From contig CAZSSB010000009.1 in assembly GCA_964609245.1 (NCBI GenBank), positions 1 through 64,000 on the forward strand: a stretch of 64,000 nt of DNA, written 5' to 3'. Below are positions 60,954-64,000 of the stretch, one piece after another. The stretch comes from JAFGCY01 sp964609245 (GTDB taxonomy: Bacteria; 4484-113; JAFGCY01). Within the stretch, counting starts at the first letter, position 1, and each line of letters begins with the position of its first letter. The notes under the pieces were generated by a model. It was not told the DNA's origin. It made no database searches and was given only the letters and a program-made list of their open reading frames with translations. Both the position numbers and the translations under genes were made by a program.

Positions 60954-62462
60954 CTAGTCCTGGCGGTCGTACTTGAGGATCGCCGGCTGCGGCGCGGTCA
61001 GCATACCGCCGCTGCCGCTGCCGCTCAGCGCGGCCTGCTCGTCGAGCTTGAGCACCAGCACGTTGCTGACCGCGCGCTGGGCGGACTCGCTCAGATTAAG
61101 CACCTCGCCGGCGACGACAATCGCGCTGGAGCCCCCGCCGTCGAGGTTCATCGCGGTGTGCGCGCCCTCGGCCAGCAGCAGTTCGCTGAGCACCGGCAGC
61201 GTCACGCCGCCGTAGCCCGCCGACTCCATCTCCTTGACGACGGCCAGCAGCACCTGGCCGCCGCGGGTCAGGCCCACCGCGGTGCGGCTGCGCTCACTGC
61301 GGGCGATGTCAGCGCGGACCTTGTCCTCGGTCACGGAGATGTCCACCGCGCCGTTCTCGATCAACATCGGCGCGCCGCCGACGGCGCTGACCGCCTGGAT
61401 CACCTGCCCACCCTCGTCGGTGATGCGGGTCTCAAGCGCCACCTCGGAGCCGTCGGGGATGCCGCGCAGCGGGTTGGCCTCCGGAATGATGTCGGTGCCG
61501 ATCAGCAGCACCTCGGGCGCCAGCCACAGCCCCGACGTGCTGGCGCTGTAATAGCGCAGCCGGCCAGCCTCCAGCAGGTAGTAGTACATGCCGCTCTGCG
61601 GCAGCGACTCGATCGGGTACTTGTGGTCGTAGACGATCACCTTGCCGGGCTCAAAGGGGTAGTTCTTGGCGCTGACCGGAATCCGCTGGCCGCCGACCAG
61701 CAGCGCCGTCTCGACGTTGAAGCGCCCGATCAGCACCTGGTTTGAGTCGGTAACCACCAGCAGCGGGCGCGTCGGGTAGACGCCGGTGGCGCGGATCAGG
61801 CCGTCCTCGACCAGCGTGGAGAGGTGCTCGCCGGCGCTGCCGAAGAAGCCGCCGTTGATCACCACTTCCGCCTGCTCGCGGCGCGCGAAGCTGGCGGGCT
61901 CGCGGCGGCGGGTCTTGCCGTCGTAGCGGTCGGCGGCCGCGGTATACAGCCGGGCCTGGGCACCGGGGTCGACCTTGACCAGGTAGAGGTGGAAGTTGCG
62001 GCCCTGATGCACGCTGGTCTTCTCCGTGAGGCTGACGCCGGTGCCGAGCTGGGTCACGCGCTCGCCGCGCGTCGCGGTGTAGAACCGCACGTAGTAGCCG
62101 GTCTCGTCGAAGCGGATCAGCGGCTCAAGGGGCAGGTTGAGATAGAACCCGACCGCCAGGTTCTCCGCCCCGGCGAAAGTGCTGACGCGCGTCAGCAGGT
62201 TGTGGTCGATCTCGGCCAGGGCCTCCAGCTGGGTCGCCGGCACCGCCAGCGCGCAGCCCGTGAACGTCAGCAGATAGCGGTCGGGGTCGTAGCGGAAGCT
62301 CTCGGTGTAAGCCGGCCGGCGGTCGAAGCCGAGGCGCACCTCGACGTAGTACTGCTGGCGGCTCAGCTCGATCTCTCTGAGCTCGGCGGCACGCGCCACC
62401 AGCGGCAGCGCCAGCAGGATCGATACTGCGGCGAATGCGGCACTTGCCGCGTGCTTGGTCAT
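60954..62462 (-). CDS. Secreted protein with AMIN-like and phosphodiester glycosidase (NAGPA) domains
   Basis: A 502-residue protein with a signal peptide (about 1-24). Residues about 25-140 are a beta-rich AMIN-like domain (SRQQYYVEVRLGFDRRPAY), often used to bind cell wall or pilus parts. Residues about 170-490 form the NAGPA domain: EVVINGGFFGSAGEH, RSRTAVGLTRGG and the signature HTAMNLDGGGSSAIVVAG. NAGPA enzymes cleave phosphodiester-linked sugars; in bacteria the substrate is usually a cell-surface polymer. The second ATG (62462) is chosen because TACAAT lies 7 nt upstream of it. Confidence 0.9.
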   Translation of the reverse strand: MTKHAASAAFAAVSILLALPLVARAAELREIELSRQQYYVEVRLGFDRRPAYTESFRYDPDRYLLTFTGCALAVPATQLEALAEIDHNLLTRVSTFAGAENLAVGFYLNLPLEPLIRFDETGYYVRFYTATRGERVTQLGTGVSLTEKTSVHQGRNFHLYLVKVDPGAQARLYTAAADRYDGKTRRREPASFARREQAEVVINGGFFGSAGEHLSTLVEDGLIRATGVYPTRPLLVVTDSNQVLIGRFNVETALLVGGQRIPVSAKNYPFEPGKVIVYDHKYPIESLPQSGMYYYLLEAGRLRYYSASTSGLWLAPEVLLIGTDIIPEANPLRGIPDGSEVALETRITDEGGQVIQAVSAVGGAPMLIENGAVDISVTEDKVRADIARSERSRTAVGLTRGGQVLLAVVKEMESAGYGGVTLPVLSELLLAEGAHTAMNLDGGGSSAIVVAGEVLNLSESAQRAVSNVLVLKLDEQAALSGSGSGGMLTAPQPAILKYDRQD

Positions 62463-62469
62463 AGCAGGC

Positions 62470-62475
62470 ATTGTA
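62470..62475 (-). promoter_or_regulatory. Leaderless -10 box of the NAGPA-domain gene
   Basis: TACAAT on the minus strand, 7 nt before the ATG at 62462; the earlier in-frame ATG at 62471 overlaps the box. Confidence 0.5.
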
Positions 62476-62529
62476 TAGCAGACGGGCCGGCGGTCCTGCG
62501 GTTCAGCATCAGCGAAACGCCGCCGCTGT

Positions 62530-62538
62530 TGCTATAAT
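62530..62538 (+). promoter_or_regulatory. Extended -10 promoter of the transketolase genes
   Basis: TG-C-TATAAT (hexamer 62533-62538). The ~45-nt leader carries GGAGGAAGG before a TTG start, so this pair is leadered, unlike its neighbours. Confidence 0.6.
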
Positions 62539-62590
62539 CGCTGGGCGCGGCCCGGGCCCCGGGGCCGCTAACTGCTAGTGGAGGAAGGCC

Positions 62591-63577
62591 TTGGCCGATA
62601 CGCTTGATCTGTCGCTCGACGAGTTGCGCGAAGCAGCGCGCACCATCCGCAAAGACGTCATCCTGATGACCAACACGGCCAAATCAGGCCACCCCGGCGG
62701 GCCGCTGAGCGCCGCCGACTACACCGCCGCGCTGATGATGAACTACCTGCGCCTGCGGCCCCAGGAGCCCTACTGGGAGGACCGCGACCGCTTCATCATC
62801 AGCAACGGCCACTGCAGCGCGCTCAACTTCAGCCTGCTTTCGCGCCGCGGCTTCTTCAGCCCCGGCTACCTGCTGACTTTCCGCACCACCCCCAGCCGCC
62901 TGCAGGGCCATCCCAACCACGTCAAGCTGCCCGGCATCGAGCTGGGCACGGGCAGCCTGGGCCAGGGCCTCAGTGCCGCCCACGGCATGGCGCTCGGTGC
63001 GCGGCTGAAGGGGCAGAGCGACGTGCGCGTGGTCTGCAACATCGGCGACGGCGAGATGCAGGAGGGCAACATCTGGGAGGCGTTGATGCACGCCGGCCAT
63101 CGCGGCACGGACAACCTTATCTGCAGCATCGACTGGAACGACGCCCAGATCGACGGCCGCGTCATGGACGTCAAACGTGTCGATCCGGTCGACGCAAAGC
63201 TGGCGGCGTTTCACTGGAACGTGCGCTGGTGCGACGGCCATGACATGGAAGAAATCCTCGCGGCCTGGGACTGGGCGTTCGGCAACGTCGGCAGCGGCAG
63301 GCCCAGCGCGATCCTGTTCAAAACGATCATGATGAAGGGCGCCGGCGGGAAGTACGAGGACATCCCCGGCTGGCACGGCCGCCCGCCCAAGGACGACGAG
63401 GCGCTGGAGATGCTTGCGAGCCTCGGCTACGACTACAAGAGCCTCGACGAGGCGCGGGCGGAGTACGGCGAGCGGGTCTACGACGGGCAGCGCCCGCCCG
63501 TGATGGCGGCGCCCTGGGCGCGCGTGATCCACGCCGAAACCTGCGAAATCACCCAGTGGGACCACAACGAGCACTAA
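62591..63577 (+). CDS. Transketolase, N-terminal subunit
   Basis: A 328-residue protein equal to the N-terminal thiamine-diphosphate-binding half of transketolase. Visible motifs are SGHPGGPLSAADY, TGSLGQGLSAAHGMALG and the TPP motif opening GDGEMQEGNIWEA. It starts at TTG after GGAGGAAGG. The C-terminal half is encoded separately 16 bp downstream, an arrangement common in archaea and many bacteria. Together they shuttle two-carbon ketol units in the pentose phosphate pathway. Confidence 0.94.
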   Translation: MADTLDLSLDELREAARTIRKDVILMTNTAKSGHPGGPLSAADYTAALMMNYLRLRPQEPYWEDRDRFIISNGHCSALNFSLLSRRGFFSPGYLLTFRTTPSRLQGHPNHVKLPGIELGTGSLGQGLSAAHGMALGARLKGQSDVRVVCNIGDGEMQEGNIWEALMHAGHRGTDNLICSIDWNDAQIDGRVMDVKRVDPVDAKLAAFHWNVRWCDGHDMEEILAAWDWAFGNVGSGRPSAILFKTIMMKGAGGKYEDIPGWHGRPPKDDEALEMLASLGYDYKSLDEARAEYGERVYDGQRPPVMAAPWARVIHAETCEITQWDHNEH

Positions 63578-63593
63578 GTTAGCGGAGAGAGCA

Positions 63594-64000
63594 ATGGCCA
63601 AGCTGAACTATCGGAACGGGTACAAGCCGTCGAGCGAGTGGGAGAGCGAGCTGACGCGCAAGGGCTTTTATGAGGCGCTCTTGGAATTGGGCGAGGAGAA
63701 TCCGCGCGTCGTGGTGCTGGATGCCGACCTCTCGCAGTCGACGCTGACGAAGTTCTTCGCCGAGAAGTACCCGGACCGCTTCTTCGAGTGCGGGATCGCC
63801 GAGGCCGACATGATGAACACCGCGGCGGGCCTTTCCAAGATGGGGCTGATCCCCTATCTGGCCAGCTACTCGATCTTCCTTAGCGGCCGCGCCTGGGACC
63901 AGATGCGCAACACGGTCGATTACAGCTTCTGCAACGTCAAGATCGCCGCCGCCCACGGCGGGATCAGCGTCGGCAAGGACGGCCCGACCCACCAGAGCAT
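63594..64000 (+). CDS. Transketolase, C-terminal subunit (cut by window end)
   Basis: The ATG at 63594 follows GGAGAG by a few bases and 16 bp after the N-subunit stop. The visible 135 codons encode the start of the pyrimidine-binding domain (SEWESELTRKGFYEALLELG; VVVLDADLSQST; FFECGIAEADMMNTAAGLSKMG; AAHGGISVGKDGPTHQS). This is the usual beginning of the split transketolase C-terminal subunit. The remainder lies beyond the window. Confidence 0.93.
   Translation, partial: MAKLNYRNGYKPSSEWESELTRKGFYEALLELGEENPRVVVLDADLSQSTLTKFFAEKYPDRFFECGIAEADMMNTAAGLSKMGLIPYLASYSIFLSGRAWDQMRNTVDYSFCNVKIAAAHGGISVGKDGPTHQS

Noticed and set aside
1..64000. CRISPR arrays, rRNA genes, insertion sequences
   Set aside because: No regularly spaced repeats, rRNA-like conserved stretches or transposase motifs were noticed on either strand.

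Overview
The window is about 65% GC, densely coded on both strands, and contains one 100-N scaffold gap, so it probably comes from a draft or metagenome-assembled genome. A TamB-like envelope protein and many lipoproteins with lipoboxes point to a diderm bacterium. At least six genes have a TANNNT -10 box only 6-7 nt before the ATG, which implies leaderless mRNAs; these are common in Deinococcota, Actinobacteria and related lineages. The large PKD/beta-propeller lipoproteins and the CruF/CrtD/CrtI/CrtB set suggest an uncultivated, pigmented, surface-protein-rich lineage. No taxonomic marker gene is present, so I do not name a phylum.

Layout. 0.2-0.4 kb: RRM RNA-binding protein. 0.5-13.5 kb: a secretome block with a fibronectin-III/PKD lipoprotein, an S8 protease with a dockerin-like tail, a cohesin-like/EF-hand/propeller/PKD lipoprotein, and another EF-hand/PKD lipoprotein translationally coupled to a MocR-type regulator. 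15.3-17.9 kb: ankyrin protein and DUF2207 membrane protein. 18-23.4 kb: a YbhGFSR-like exporter operon (HlyD-like adaptor, tandem ABC ATPase, two ABC-2 permeases). 23.5-28.5 kb: HDOD protein, then an overlapping pair made of a cohesin-like lipoprotein and an M6 metalloprotease. 28.6-31.6 kb: cupin plus a rifampin-phosphotransferase-like PEP-utilising enzyme. 31.8-38.8 kb: giant EF-hand/PKD lipoprotein, TolB-like propeller, and a gapped PKD lipoprotein.

38.9-46.7 kb: a carotenoid operon of six overlapping genes (crtB, crtI, alpha/beta hydrolase, glycosyltransferase, crtD-like, cruF-SRPBCC fusion). It is bracketed by a 32-bp direct repeat of the 3' end of a tRNA-Asn. The distal copy is embedded in a tRNA-like relic fused to a decayed GIY-YIG endonuclease gene. 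46.8-52 kb: TamB-like protein. 52-55.9 kb: MFS transporter, B12-binding radical SAM protein, small lipoprotein. 56-58.7 kb: acyl-CoA thioesterase and a three-gene membrane cluster. 58.7-60.9 kb: Cys-rich secreted protein and two PPK2 polyphosphate kinases. 61-64 kb: NAGPA-domain protein and split transketolase (second subunit cut by the window end).

The strongest leads are: (1) the tRNA-Asn/GIY-YIG relic and repeat flanking the carotenoid operon; (2) cohesin-like lipoproteins next to proteases with dockerin-like calcium loops; (3) a recurrent 'DLTPLG...DITPIGQ' EF-hand-pair module in three large lipoproteins; (4) widespread leaderless promoter architecture. No rRNA, CRISPR array, intact transposase or integrase was seen.
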